From an uncultured Eubacteriales bacterium (GTDB taxonomy: Bacteria; Bacillota; Clostridia; Saccharofermentanales; Saccharofermentanaceae), in assembly GCA_900314745.1 (NCBI GenBank), contig OMWK01000006.1:1-64000 (forward strand): 64,000 bases of DNA. Direction: 5' to 3'. Positions 7,909 to 17,097 of the stretch are shown here, in pieces (the first letter of the stretch is position 1; every line of letters begins with the position of its first letter). The notes below the pieces were generated by a model, which had not been told where the DNA came from, ran no database searches, and was given only the letters and a program-made list of their open reading frames with translations. The translations under genes and the position numbers were made by a program.

Positions 7909-8632
7909 TATTCACACTGCCGTTCGCACCCGTGACGTGATAGTGACCGCCGGCACAGTACATGTTAAGTACTACGCCGTCATAGCTGTCGTCTACTCCG
8001 CCTGCGATCTTCTCTGCCCTAAGGGCACAATAATTATCGAAAATGATTCTGGCGTCTTCCTCTGTTAGTTCTTCGTCTGTTACCGCATTGATATACTGGC
8101 ACGTTTGTCCGAAGACGCTGAAACCATCATAATAATCACCGCTGACTTCTGTTGTGGTGTCAACCGTAGTTACACCGGCAAATACTCTGCTGATATCAGC
8201 TTCGATATCAGCACGGAGTGAGATCCTCGACTTATACATGGGATATGTTCCGAAGAATATTGCAGCCGCAATGACAACAGCTCCGACGATAAGTCCTATC
8301 GTAAGCTTCATCGGAGCCTTTACATCCTTGGCCTGAACCTCGAATTCGTTGTTAGGTCTCTCCTCGCTGTTAGCCTTCCTCAATTCCTCACGGGCTATCT
8401 GCTTCTCGAGACTTTCAGTGGAGAACACCCTGGTAGCATTATGCTTGGCTGCTCCCTCCACCTGCTCATATTTCTCATTGGGGAAAGTAACCCCTTCCGG
8501 ATTGTTAAAGATCTCAACCGCCTGCTCTGATGGGAATACACAGTGACAGAATACGCACTCACACTGCGAATCCCTCTCATCAAAAACTATGAGCGAACCG
8601 CAGTTCTTGCACATGCCTTGAATAATAGCCAT
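7871..8632 (-). CDS. zinc-ribbon membrane protein of unknown function, upstream of rpoD
   Basis: The 253-residue protein opens with two paired Cys motifs (C-K-N-C near residues 8-11 and C-E-C-V-F-C-H-C near 24-31), a zinc-ribbon signature. A charged linker follows, then one transmembrane helix at about 110-130 ([18 protein letters not shown]) and a C-terminal domain of about 115 residues outside the membrane. I do not recognise the C-terminal domain. Its 3' end overlaps the start of rpoD by 22-38 bases depending on the rpoD start, so the two are translationally linked. It is the first gene after the strong promoter at 8721-8748. Confidence 0.8.
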   Translation of the reverse strand: MAIIQGMCKNCGSLIVFDERDSQCECVFCHCVFPSEQAVEIFNNPEGVTFPNEKYEQVEGAAKHNATRVFSTESLEKQIAREELRKANSEERPNNEFEVQAKDVKAPMKLTIGLIVGAVVIAAAIFFGTYPMYKSRISLRADIEADISRVFAGVTTVDTTTEVSGDYYDGFSVFGQTCQYINAVTDEELTEEDARIIFDNYCALRAEKIAGGVDDSYDGVVLNMYCAGGHYHVTGANGSVNIVFTDDAGSTEG

Positions 8633-8720
8633 TAATAACCGCCTTTACCTCTAAGTTCACACTTTGGCGGCACAGTTTTATGCGCAAAAAGGCATAGTAC
8701 CGCATTAAAGTGCAACATAT

Positions 8721-8748
8721 ATTATACCGCGGCTGTTAATTGTGTCAA
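8721..8748 (-). promoter_or_regulatory. near-consensus sigma-A promoter of the rpoD operon
   Basis: TTGACA (8743-8748) and TATAAT (8721-8726), both perfect, are separated by 16 bp. Transcription would start near 8714, leaving a leader of about 80 nt before the first gene. This should drive the zinc-ribbon gene, rpoD and the rnf-like genes. Confidence 0.85.
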
Positions 8749-8766
8749 CAACTTTCGATATTAAGA

Positions 8767-9834
8767 TCAGAACACGTTCTTCTTCCTGAAGATGAGATAT
8801 CCCGCACCGAAGTATATGGCAGACCATACGATCGACTTTATGTTATATTCCAACTCCGCCCTCTCGAAGGTAACAACTGCTCCCGTAATATCGTTCAGAT
8901 CATCACGATCGACCATAAACGCACCGTAATTACCGGTAAACATGGAGTAGTATGAGTTGACGAATGGCAGTCTTGTTATCGTCTTGGGATATTCGAACAT
9001 ATTCTCTCCGGTGATCAACGACTCATTCATGATCATGGAAGATAATGTAGGCTCGAATTCACTTCCGAGGGTTGCATTCGTAGCAACAAACAGAGGATGG
9101 CCAATGAACCAACCGGTATTGAAATACCTGCTCTTATCAAACTCCATATCGCTTAAGTCATAATACCCTTCAGGTGCATTCTCCAGAGCTTCGTTATAGA
9201 GTTCCTCATACTCTTCAATCATCTGATGGTTATAAGAATAGTTACCCGCCATCATCGAGAAAATACCGAACGAGAATACAAATGCGACACATATGACCAT
9301 CGTCCCCGCTCTGCTCTTAATGACCATAGATATAGCAGTAAACAGTACTGACAAAGACAGAAGCGACAGAAGAAGCGTAAATGCCCTTAACAGCATCTCG
9401 CCGTTATTAAGATCACAGCCGAATCTTGTAAATAAGCAGCCGAGAAGTGATCCTAAGATATAACAAAGGCTCAGAAGCACCGTTACCGACGCCTCGGTTA
9501 TTACCGCAGAACCGAATATCTCTATTCTGGAATGCCCGGCCGTAAGCTTGTTACGGATGAATCCGTCCTTGTAATCCCTTCCTATGAACAACGGAATGAA
9601 CACGGCAAGGGCCAGAGGAAGTCTCTCATAAAAATAGGAGACAATATACCACGTGAACAGACGGATATTCGTTCTGTCCATATCGATCTCATCAAAATTA
9701 ACCCCTATCTGTTTGATCAGGAAGTTGATCACAATTGCCGTAAGCATAGGAAGGATAAATGACAGTGCGGCCAGGACCCACAGGAACTTGCTCTTCAGCA
9801 AACGGTAATATTCAAATCTTAACAACTCAAGCAT
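8767..9834 (-). CDS. ABC-2 type transporter permease
   Basis: The 355-residue membrane protein has a first helix near 15-40, a large extracytoplasmic or loop region (about 205-315) rich in Tyr, Asn and Asp, and a cluster of helices at 95-190 plus one at the end. This topology fits the ABC-2 permease family, which exports peptides, drugs or lipids, or provides bacitracin/lantibiotic-type immunity. It overlaps the upstream ATPase gene by 8 bp, so the pair is one transporter. The substrate cannot be inferred. Confidence 0.8.
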   Translation of the reverse strand: MLELLRFEYYRLLKSKFLWVLAALSFILPMLTAIVINFLIKQIGVNFDEIDMDRTNIRLFTWYIVSYFYERLPLALAVFIPLFIGRDYKDGFIRNKLTAGHSRIEIFGSAVITEASVTVLLSLCYILGSLLGCLFTRFGCDLNNGEMLLRAFTLLLSLLSLSVLFTAISMVIKSRAGTMVICVAFVFSFGIFSMMAGNYSYNHQMIEEYEELYNEALENAPEGYYDLSDMEFDKSRYFNTGWFIGHPLFVATNATLGSEFEPTLSSMIMNESLITGENMFEYPKTITRLPFVNSYYSMFTGNYGAFMVDRDDLNDITGAVVTFERAELEYNIKSIVWSAIYFGAGYLIFRKKNVF

Positions 9835-10726
9835 TATGGTTTCCTCCGACTATCTCAACATAGAATTCCTCGAGATCGGTCTCGACTGTCTTCAGATCGG
9901 TTATCTTGATACCGTTGTCTCTTGAGAGTATGCAAACGTCGGTGATATCAACTTCACCATGAATCGTAACCTTATCGGGATTGGATACCGTCTCGGTATT
10001 ATAGCCGTTGGAGTTAAGAAGAGCGGACAGACCGTCAGCATCAGTCGATGTTATTATCATGAGCTTCTCGCCCGCGTGCTCTATATCGTAAGAAGAACAC
10101 TCGCGAATGATCTTGCCGCCGTCGATGAATGCGAATCTCGTTGCAAGCTTAGAAAGCTCGGAAAGAATGTGGCTTGAGATTATGATGGTTATTCCCTTCT
10201 CGCGGTTGAGCCTGATAAGAAGGTCTCGGACTCCGATGATACCCTGTGGATCAAGTCCGTTGATCGGCTCATCTAAGATCAGGACCTCGGGGTCGCCAAC
10301 CATGGCCATGGCAATTCCGAGTCTCTGTCTCATACCCAGAGAGAACTTGCCCGCATGCTTATTACCTGTATTATCGAGACCTACAAGCTTCAGTATCTCC
10401 TTGATCGAATCATCGGCCTTAAGGCCCAGATTCAAATACTGGAACCTGATGTTCTCTTCAGCCGACATATTGGAATAGATGGACGGAAGCTCGACAAGCG
10501 CACCGACAGAACCTAATCTCGATCTGTCAAAGCCGTACTCGACCTCGCCCTTCGTCGGAACCTGAAGTGCCGTGATAATACGCATGATAGTGGTCTTACC
10601 TGCACCGTTCTTTCCGACCAGACCGTAGATGTCGCCCTTGTTGATAGTGAAGTCAACATTATGAAGAACGGACTTCTTGCCGTAATCCTTGCAAAGCCCC
10701 GTGGCTTTTAAGATCATCTCTCCCAT
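9827..10726 (-). CDS. ABC transporter ATP-binding protein (ABC-2 exporter)
   Basis: The 299-residue ATPase has Walker A GKNGAGKTT, signature FSLGMRQRLGIAMA, Walker B VLILDEPINGLDP and a switch His (IIISSHI), all in the N-terminal 210 residues. A C-terminal extension of about 85 residues follows, as in BcrA/lantibiotic-immunity-type exporters. I placed the start at the ATG at 10726, which has AGGAGA 7 bases upstream; upstream in-frame codons to 10780 run into the ptsI terminator. The permease follows directly. Confidence 0.9.
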   Translation of the reverse strand: MGEMILKATGLCKDYGKKSVLHNVDFTINKGDIYGLVGKNGAGKTTIMRIITALQVPTKGEVEYGFDRSRLGSVGALVELPSIYSNMSAEENIRFQYLNLGLKADDSIKEILKLVGLDNTGNKHAGKFSLGMRQRLGIAMAMVGDPEVLILDEPINGLDPQGIIGVRDLLIRLNREKGITIIISSHILSELSKLATRFAFIDGGKIIRECSSYDIEHAGEKLMIITSTDADGLSALLNSNGYNTETVSNPDKVTIHGEVDITDVCILSRDNGIKITDLKTVETDLEEFYVEIVGGNHNA

Positions 10727-10765
10727 ATTCTGTCTCCTATAAAAAATTTGACAGTTAAGTATAAC

Positions 10766-10794
10766 ACAAAAGAACCGCACCTAAGGCGCGGTCC
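10766..10794 (-). terminator. Rho-independent terminator after ptsI
   Basis: A 10-bp GC-rich stem (arms 10772-10781 and 10785-10794, with one G-T pair) and a 3-nt loop are followed on the minus strand by TTTT. It separates the sucrose PTS operon from the ABC exporter. Confidence 0.85.
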
Positions 10795-10822
10795 TTCGAA
10801 GATAATCTGTAAGAAAATTGTG

Positions 10823-12457
10823 TTACTTGGAAAGATCTATGCTTCTGACCTTGTCCCTCACCTTAAGCACCGAAGGCGGGGACACCGACAGCTCGTTGAT
10901 ACCCATCCGGAGGAACCGTTCCGTAAGCGAAGTATCCGCTCCGAGCTCGCCGCAGATGCCGATCCACTTGCCGTTATCATGCGCAGCCTTCGCCGCCATC
11001 TCGATCAGTCGAAGCACAGCTTCGTGATGAGTGTCGACGAATCTCTCGATCTTCGGATTCTGTCTGTCGCACGCGAGCGTATACTGCGTAAGGTCGTTGG
11101 TGCCGACCGAGAAGAAATCTACCATCGGCGCGAGCTTATCGCTTATTACAGCCGCGGCCGGAGTCTCGATCATGATGCCGAGCTCGATGTTATCCGCATA
11201 CGGGATTCCATGCGTATCGAGCTCCGCCTTGATGATGTCGCAGAAGCCCATGATCTCGGAAATCTCGCTCTCGGATGTGATCATCGGGAACATGATACCG
11301 AGATCGCCGTAAACTGATGCACGGAACAAAGCACGCAGCTGCGTCTTGAATATCTCGGGACGCGTCAGGCAGATCCTTATCGCACGTACACCCATCGCGG
11401 GATTTTCTTCGTCGTCGAGATTAAAGTAATCGACCTTCTTATCCGCGCCGATATCGAGAGTTCTGATGATTACCTTCTTCCCCTTCATCGATTCGAGTAC
11501 ATTCTTATAAGCCTCGAACTGCTGCTCCTCCGACGGGAAATCCGAATTCTCAAGATACAGGAACTCGGACCTGAACAGACCGATACCGCCGCCGTCATTC
11601 TCGTTGACAAGAGGGATATCCTTGGGGCCTCCGATATTACAGAACACATTGATCTTAGTGCCGTCTATAGTCACGTTATCTTTACCGATAAGTTCCTTAA
11701 GACGGTTCTTCTTCTCGAGGTCCTCATCGCGCTTCTTCGTAAGTCTCGCCACAGTATCCTCATCCGGATTCACGAACACTTCTCCCGTGTAGCCGTCGAC
11801 GCAGATCTTATGACCGTCGGCAATCCCCTCAAGGAACTCCTTGCCGAGTCCGATAACAGCGGGGATATTCATATTACGTGCGAGGATCGCAGTATGGGAA
11901 TTGGATGATCCGTAAGCAGTCGCGAAAGCGAGCACCTTAGACTTATCAAGCGAGACCGTCTCGGAAGGCGCGAGGTCATCAGAACATACGACCATCTTAT
12001 CGCCCGCAAGTTCGCTGCTTGCGCCGTTATCCGCAAGGCAGTTCAGAAGTCTGTCGGAGATATCCTTGATATCCGCGGCTCTTGCCTGGAAATAGCTGTC
12101 ATCCATGGCAGAGAACTGCGCGGCAAAAGTATCGCGCGCCGATGCCACTGCGAACTCCGCATTGACGAGCTCGCTGTCGATCATGTCATTGATCGCATCG
12201 TTATAGTCCTCGTCCTCGAGCATCATCATGTGAACCTCGAAGATCGCGGCTTCTTCCTCGCCTACCTCGGCAAGCGCTTTCTCATATATCGCCTGCAGCT
12301 GTTCGGTCGCTTTCTCCTTGGCTGCGGTGACACGCGCCTTCTCAGCCTCGGGGTCTGTTATGCGTACCTTTTCGACGCTCGCGGTCTGCCTTTTAAACAC
12401 CGACACTTTGCCGATCGCCACGGCACCGTAAACGCCTTTACCCGTATACTTGATCAT
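10823..12457 (-). CDS. ptsI: PTS enzyme I (phosphoenolpyruvate-protein phosphotransferase)
   Basis: The 544-residue cytoplasmic enzyme transfers phosphate from PEP to HPr. The active-site His is H188 in SSNSHTAILARN. The PEP-binding TIM-barrel half carries GLFRSEFLYLE, GIMIETPAA, FFSVGTNDLTQYTLACDR and a C-terminal ICGELGAD. Length is slightly short of the usual 570. An AAGGAGG site precedes the ATG. It is the last gene of the sucrose operon, behind ptsH, and a terminator follows. Having enzyme I in the same transcript as a sugar-specific EII is uncommon, since ptsHI usually stand alone. Confidence 0.97.
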   Translation of the reverse strand: MIKYTGKGVYGAVAIGKVSVFKRQTASVEKVRITDPEAEKARVTAAKEKATEQLQAIYEKALAEVGEEEAAIFEVHMMMLEDEDYNDAINDMIDSELVNAEFAVASARDTFAAQFSAMDDSYFQARAADIKDISDRLLNCLADNGASSELAGDKMVVCSDDLAPSETVSLDKSKVLAFATAYGSSNSHTAILARNMNIPAVIGLGKEFLEGIADGHKICVDGYTGEVFVNPDEDTVARLTKKRDEDLEKKNRLKELIGKDNVTIDGTKINVFCNIGGPKDIPLVNENDGGGIGLFRSEFLYLENSDFPSEEQQFEAYKNVLESMKGKKVIIRTLDIGADKKVDYFNLDDEENPAMGVRAIRICLTRPEIFKTQLRALFRASVYGDLGIMFPMITSESEISEIMGFCDIIKAELDTHGIPYADNIELGIMIETPAAAVISDKLAPMVDFFSVGTNDLTQYTLACDRQNPKIERFVDTHHEAVLRLIEMAAKAAHDNGKWIGICGELGADTSLTERFLRMGINELSVSPPSVLKVRDKVRSIDLSK

Positions 12458-12492
12458 AGGTATCCTCCTTATCGAAGGTGATTATCTGATAA

Positions 12493-12753
12493 TCAGAGAT
12501 TCTCGTTCAGGAAAGCCTCGATAGCAGCTGCAGCCGCATCCTCGTCGCCGCCCTCGATCTTGATCGTAACGGTATCGCCGCACTTAACGCCGAGTCCCAT
12601 CAGCGCCATAAGCTTGGTAGCAGCCGCAGACTTGTCGCCCTTCTCGATAGTTACGACAGTGCCTTCGAACTCCTTCGCCTTCTTGCCGAGAAGTCCGGCG
12701 GGACGTGCGTGAATACCTACGGGATCCTTGATCGTGTACTCGAACTGCTTCAT
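12493..12753 (-). CDS. ptsH: HPr phosphocarrier protein, without the regulatory Ser46
   Basis: The 86-residue protein has the phosphorylated His15 in GIHARPAG. It relays phosphate from enzyme I to the EIIA domain. In Bacillota HPr usually also has Ser46, the HPr-kinase target for catabolite repression, in K-S-I-M-G-V-M-S-L-G. The aligned stretch here (about residues 46-56) reads ATKLMALMGLG, so Ser46 is replaced by Lys next to a Thr. It lies between the sucrose hydrolase/fructokinase and ptsI, with a strong AGGAGG site. Confidence 0.95.
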   Translation of the reverse strand: MKQFEYTIKDPVGIHARPAGLLGKKAKEFEGTVVTIEKGDKSAAATKLMALMGLGVKCGDTVTIKIEGGDEDAAAAAIEAFLNENL

Positions 12754-12766
12754 TTTTGTTGTCCTC

Positions 12767-15043
12767 CTATTTGTAAATATTCTTAAATTCCTGTAATGAC
12801 GGGTACGACGGTATCGCCCCGGGCTTCGTGATCGTCACGGCGCAGTACCTGTTCGCGAATGCCGCCCCCTGCGTAAGCTCATCTTCGGTCAGCTCCGGCA
12901 GATCCTTCACGGTCACGCCTATGGACTTCAGGTACCACAGAAGCGATCCGATATAAGCATCTCCTGCGCCCGTCGTATCCACAGCCTTGACTGCAACACC
13001 TTCAGCCTGACCCGAAGCCTTAGCTGTCATGAGCACGGCACCGTCCTTGCCTCTCGTGTAAACGATAAGCTTCACGCCCTGTTCGTAAAGCTCATCCGCA
13101 GCATCCTTAATATCAGTCTTGCCCGTAATGAACTCTATCTCCTCATCAGACAGCTTCAGTATGTCGGCCTTTGGTATGAACTCCTTTACCGCCGCACGCA
13201 GATCCTCTTCGGTCTTCCAGAGCGGGAATCGAAGATTCGGATCGAAGCTTATAAGCGCACCCTTGGCACGCGCCTTCTCGATAGCCGCCCTGTGCGCATC
13301 CTTCATCGGGAAATCGCCCAGGGACACGCTGCAGAAATGAAGTGCGAAAATGTCTTCGAACATATCGTCACGGATCTCGGAATCTTTAAGCAGCATATCC
13401 GCAGAAGGATTCCTGTAGAATGAGAATGTCCTGTTGCCGTTTTCCTCAAGGCTTACGAATGCGAGCGCCGTATTCGCCTCATCGGTCTGTATAACATCGG
13501 ATGTATCGATACCCGCTTCGCCGAGTTCCTTAAGGATCTTATCGCCGAACGGATCTTTACCTAACTTCGTTAAGATCGCGGACTTACCGGTAAGCCTCGA
13601 GAACGCACCGCACACATTCGCGGGAGCGCCTCCGAGCTTTGGTGCGAACGCCGTGACCTGATCGAACGAACAACCTGTCTTATCGGGAATAAAATCGATA
13701 AGAGCCTCGCCGATCGCGACCAGCTTCATCGGCTTATCACCGAGCATATAGACGGTCGCCTTGGCATCACACTCGTAAGTAACATCCGCATCCGGATAGA
13801 ATCTCGAGCTTAAGACGAATCTGCCGCCGTTGATATAGATCTCGACTGAAGATGTATCAAGGATTATCCTCATATCGTTGAACTGACCGATACGGACCCT
13901 TCTTATATCACGCCCGTATCCCCAGCCTTTGTTCTCATCGAACTTAAGGACTGCGGCACCGTCACCGACAGTGATCTCGAAGCCTCCGAAGGATGCACGC
14001 GTGAAGTCCTGATCACGGATCACGATATCGCACGGCAAAGTAAGCTCCGTCTTCTGCCCTACCGCACACCTGATGCGCGAAGAACGAAGATTAACCAACT
14101 CATCTATCGGGTTCTGGCAGATGCCGCCGTCATCAGCGACACTTAACACACGAGGCAAAGTAAGACAATGCTGCCACCCGAGTTCCGTCGTCGGATTACT
14201 GTAAGGAATATCACCTATTCCCATCCAGCCGATCAGAAGCCTTCTTCCGTCCGGCGTCTCGAATGTCTGCGGAGCATAGAAATCGAATCCGTGATCGAAC
14301 TCCTCGAAGTCACTTAACTTATCTTCATTAAGCTTAAAGTAACCTGAACTGTAGACATTCTGATTAATAAACTCTTCATGCGGCAAACCCTGCGGCGACA
14401 GCCCGAGGAAACTTCTGCCCTCAACGAAGAACAGATCGGGACACTCCCACATGTATCCGAAGTCCGGGACCTCATAAGTCTTAACGAACTTGAAGTTCTC
14501 CGGTCCGTATCCTTCATAGTAGAGAACGAGGCCCTTGGAATCCCGGGTCCTCGCACCCAATACCATTTTCCACACGCCGTCTTCGATCCACACTTTGGGA
14601 TCTCTTACATGGCAGGAACAGTAATCGGGATAATCGGTATTTCTAAGGATTATATTCTTCCCGTTAAGCACACGAGGATCGTCCGTCACCACGTGTATCT
14701 GGTTGGCTTCACGGCCCTCGTTGATATAATCATAATCTCCGGGCTTCTTAACGTTGCCCGTATAGAATATGTGAAGCTTTCCTTCATCAACTACGGCACA
14801 TCCGGAATAGACACCGTTACTGTCCTCCGGGATATCGGGCTCCATTACGATCCCCGTATATTCCCATGACAGAAGATCCGGTGACTCCATGTGACCCCAG
14901 CATTTCCTTCCCCCGCCGGAAGCGGAGTCGGGAGCATACTGGAAGTACACATGGTATTTGCCCGAATAGAAGCACAGTCCGTTGGGATCGTTAAGCCATC
15001 CCTGCGGTGGCTCTATATGCAGTTTTTGTCTCCATTCACTCAT
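12767..15043 (-). CDS. fused sucrose-6-phosphate hydrolase (GH32) and fructokinase (PfkB)
   Basis: One 758-residue frame joins two enzymes. Residues 1 to about 437 are GH32: WLNDPNG (16-22, nucleophile Asp19), RDP (147-149) and EC (200-201, acid/base Glu200), plus a short C-terminal beta domain. Residues from about 439 are a ribokinase-family fructokinase: KLVAIGEALIDF, GGAPANVCGAF and a DTTGAGDAYIG anion hole with catalytic Asp. Together they turn sucrose-6-phosphate into glucose-6-phosphate plus fructose-6-phosphate. The two are normally separate genes (scrB and scrK). The start overlaps the EII stop (ATGA), with AAGG upstream. Confidence 0.93.
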   Translation of the reverse strand: MSEWRQKLHIEPPQGWLNDPNGLCFYSGKYHVYFQYAPDSASGGGRKCWGHMESPDLLSWEYTGIVMEPDIPEDSNGVYSGCAVVDEGKLHIFYTGNVKKPGDYDYINEGREANQIHVVTDDPRVLNGKNIILRNTDYPDYCSCHVRDPKVWIEDGVWKMVLGARTRDSKGLVLYYEGYGPENFKFVKTYEVPDFGYMWECPDLFFVEGRSFLGLSPQGLPHEEFINQNVYSSGYFKLNEDKLSDFEEFDHGFDFYAPQTFETPDGRRLLIGWMGIGDIPYSNPTTELGWQHCLTLPRVLSVADDGGICQNPIDELVNLRSSRIRCAVGQKTELTLPCDIVIRDQDFTRASFGGFEITVGDGAAVLKFDENKGWGYGRDIRRVRIGQFNDMRIILDTSSVEIYINGGRFVLSSRFYPDADVTYECDAKATVYMLGDKPMKLVAIGEALIDFIPDKTGCSFDQVTAFAPKLGGAPANVCGAFSRLTGKSAILTKLGKDPFGDKILKELGEAGIDTSDVIQTDEANTALAFVSLEENGNRTFSFYRNPSADMLLKDSEIRDDMFEDIFALHFCSVSLGDFPMKDAHRAAIEKARAKGALISFDPNLRFPLWKTEEDLRAAVKEFIPKADILKLSDEEIEFITGKTDIKDAADELYEQGVKLIVYTRGKDGAVLMTAKASGQAEGVAVKAVDTTGAGDAYIGSLLWYLKSIGVTVKDLPELTEDELTQGAAFANRYCAVTITKPGAIPSYPSLQEFKNIYK

Positions 15044-16992
15044 TTGCTTACCTTGATAATATCCGTGAGTGCATCGATATCGCCGTCATCAGCGATCTTC
15101 TCAACTGAAGCATAATCATCAGTATTCGTGATGATGACGGGAGTCTCTGTCTTATAGCCTGCTTCCTTGATCTTATCGATGGAGAACTCGACCAGTTTCT
15201 GGCCCTTCTTGACCTTATCGCCTTCCTTGACGAAAGCCTCGAAGCCGTTGCCTTCCATCTCGACTGTATTGATACCTACATGCACGAGAATCTCCACGCC
15301 GTTTGCAAGTGTAATTCCGACTGCGTGCTTCGTGTCGAAAATGGAACTTATCTCGCCGTCAGCGGGAGCGACCACCTTGCCCTCGGAAGGAATGACCGCA
15401 GCGCCCTGACCCAATATGCCCTGCGCGAAAGTCTCGTCAGGAACATCCTCGAGTGCGATCAGCTTACCCTTAACGGGAGAAGCGATGATGAACTCGGACG
15501 CTTCGTTCTTCGCAGGAGCATCGCAAGCAGCGGGAGCCTGTGCAGGAGCAACAGGAGCCGGAGCATCGCCTGCAGAAGCCGCAGCCACAGCGAGTGCGGG
15601 CTCAGCCTTCTTGCCGCCGTTCTCGGCTTCCTCAGGAATTCCCATGAACCAGGACACAGCGAAAGCAACGCCTGCCGCCAGAACGAAATCAATAAGATAG
15701 CCGACCGTGCAGTCCATTGTGATCAGGAATCCGAATACGCCCGTAACACCGTATGCAGTCGCATATACATTCATGATGGAGCCTGCAGCCGCACCGACCG
15801 CGCCTCCGATCATACCGGCGATGAAAGGTCTTACGAATCTTACGTTAACGCCGAAGATGGCAGGCTCAGTGATACCGAGGAACGCGGAGAGCGAAGCCGG
15901 AAGAGCCATGGACTTGATCTTCTTATTCTTTGTCTTCAACGCTACTGCGAGAGCTGCAGCACCCTGTGCAACGTTTGCAGCAGTCGCGATAGGCATCCAG
16001 ATATTCTGACCGTTGTTCGCGATCATGGAAGCCTCGATCGCGTTATACATATGATGAACACCCGCTACTACCGTAGGAGCATAAGCCGCGCCCATCAGGA
16101 ATGCACCGATACCGAACGGGATAGTGATAAGCCACTGTGCACCCATGAGTACCCAGGACTCGAGCTGTGCGAATACGGGACCGATTACAGTCATCGTAAA
16201 GAAGCCCGTTACAAGTACAGTTACAAGCGGCGTTACGAACAGGTCGATCATCTCGGGAACGTGCTTATGCAGCCAGTTCTCGAGCTTACACATGAGCCAT
16301 ACCGCGATGACGACAGGGATAACATGTCCCTGATAACCTGTATTCTGAATATTCCAAAGTCCGAACCACGACCACAGGGTCGAAGTCTCCGCACCGGATG
16401 CCACCGTCCATGCGTTGACAAGGCTCGGGTGGATCATGATCATTCCTATAACAGCACCGAGATAGACATTACCTCTGAAGATCTTCGCAGCACTTACTGC
16501 GATAAGGATAGGCAGGAATGTCAAAGCCGCATTCGAGAACATATCAAGAAGTGCGTAGACATAATGATCCGTAATAGACGGGAATGCTCTCGAAAGGCCT
16601 CCGAGCAGGCCGTTAAGAAGACCCGTGGCGACGATCGCCGGGATGATAGGTACGAATATATCACCTAACGTCTTGAGAATTCTCTTCCATACAGGCGCCT
16701 TCGAAGCGGCAGCCTGCTTAACATCTTCCTTGGACATAGCCTGGACACCTGCAAGGTCGATGAACTCGTCATAGACCTTATTAACGGTTCCGGTTCCGAT
16801 AATTATCTGAATCTGTCCTGCTGATTCAAATACTCCTTTAACACCATCAATATTCTCAACAGTGTCTTTGCTCATCTTACTGTTATCGGCAATAACCAGT
16901 CGGAGTCGGGTCGCGCAGTGAGCCGCGCTTACAAGATTGCCTTTTCCCCCGATACCCGCCAGTATTTCCGAAGCGCATTTTCTGTAATCCAT
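15040..16992 (-). CDS. scrA: sucrose-specific PTS transporter EIIBCA
   Basis: The 650-residue permease has an EIIB domain (phosphorylated Cys26 in SAAHCATRLRL), a ten-helix EIIC domain (about residues 100-460), an Ala/Pro-rich linker (about 465-500), and a C-terminal glucose-type EIIA with His571 in ILVHVGINTV. It imports sucrose as sucrose-6-phosphate; specificity is inferred from the downstream hydrolase/fructokinase and its EIIB/C likeness to sucrose permeases. I prefer the ATG at 16992 (GAGG 8 bases upstream; it makes the Cys residue 26) over a GTG at 17001. No LacI or antiterminator regulator gene is adjacent. Confidence 0.94.
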   Translation of the reverse strand: MDYRKCASEILAGIGGKGNLVSAAHCATRLRLVIADNSKMSKDTVENIDGVKGVFESAGQIQIIIGTGTVNKVYDEFIDLAGVQAMSKEDVKQAAASKAPVWKRILKTLGDIFVPIIPAIVATGLLNGLLGGLSRAFPSITDHYVYALLDMFSNAALTFLPILIAVSAAKIFRGNVYLGAVIGMIMIHPSLVNAWTVASGAETSTLWSWFGLWNIQNTGYQGHVIPVVIAVWLMCKLENWLHKHVPEMIDLFVTPLVTVLVTGFFTMTVIGPVFAQLESWVLMGAQWLITIPFGIGAFLMGAAYAPTVVAGVHHMYNAIEASMIANNGQNIWMPIATAANVAQGAAALAVALKTKNKKIKSMALPASLSAFLGITEPAIFGVNVRFVRPFIAGMIGGAVGAAAGSIMNVYATAYGVTGVFGFLITMDCTVGYLIDFVLAAGVAFAVSWFMGIPEEAENGGKKAEPALAVAAASAGDAPAPVAPAQAPAACDAPAKNEASEFIIASPVKGKLIALEDVPDETFAQGILGQGAAVIPSEGKVVAPADGEISSIFDTKHAVGITLANGVEILVHVGINTVEMEGNGFEAFVKEGDKVKKGQKLVEFSIDKIKEAGYKTETPVIITNTDDYASVEKIADDGDIDALTDIIKVSK

Positions 16993-17010
16993 AAGCGTCA
17001 CCTCGCAAAT

Positions 17011-17038
17011 AAAATGGGCAGATCCGAACGGACCTGCC
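17011..17038 (-). terminator. hairpin in the scrA leader or terminator of the upstream unit
   Basis: A 9-bp stem (17017-17025 with 17030-17038) and GTTC loop are followed by CATTTTATTT on the minus strand, only about 19 bases before the scrA start. It may end the PadR/DUF1700 transcript or attenuate scrA. A TACAAT near 17045 could be a -10 box with transcription starting at the hairpin, but I see no good -35. It does not match the ribonucleic antiterminator consensus. Confidence 0.45.
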
Positions 17039-17097
17039 TCATTGTAAACTTAATATGATAAACGCTTCTTATTATTATCGTGAACAAACGGTTAATA

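Noticed and set aside
15280..16668. Long plus-strand frame (462 codons) opposite scrA
   Set aside because: No ribosome binding site or recognisable domain; the minus strand has an unmistakable PTS permease.
17011..17038. SacY/LicT-type antiterminator target before scrA
   Set aside because: The hairpin does not match the ribonucleic antiterminator consensus and no antiterminator gene is adjacent; kept only as a hairpin.
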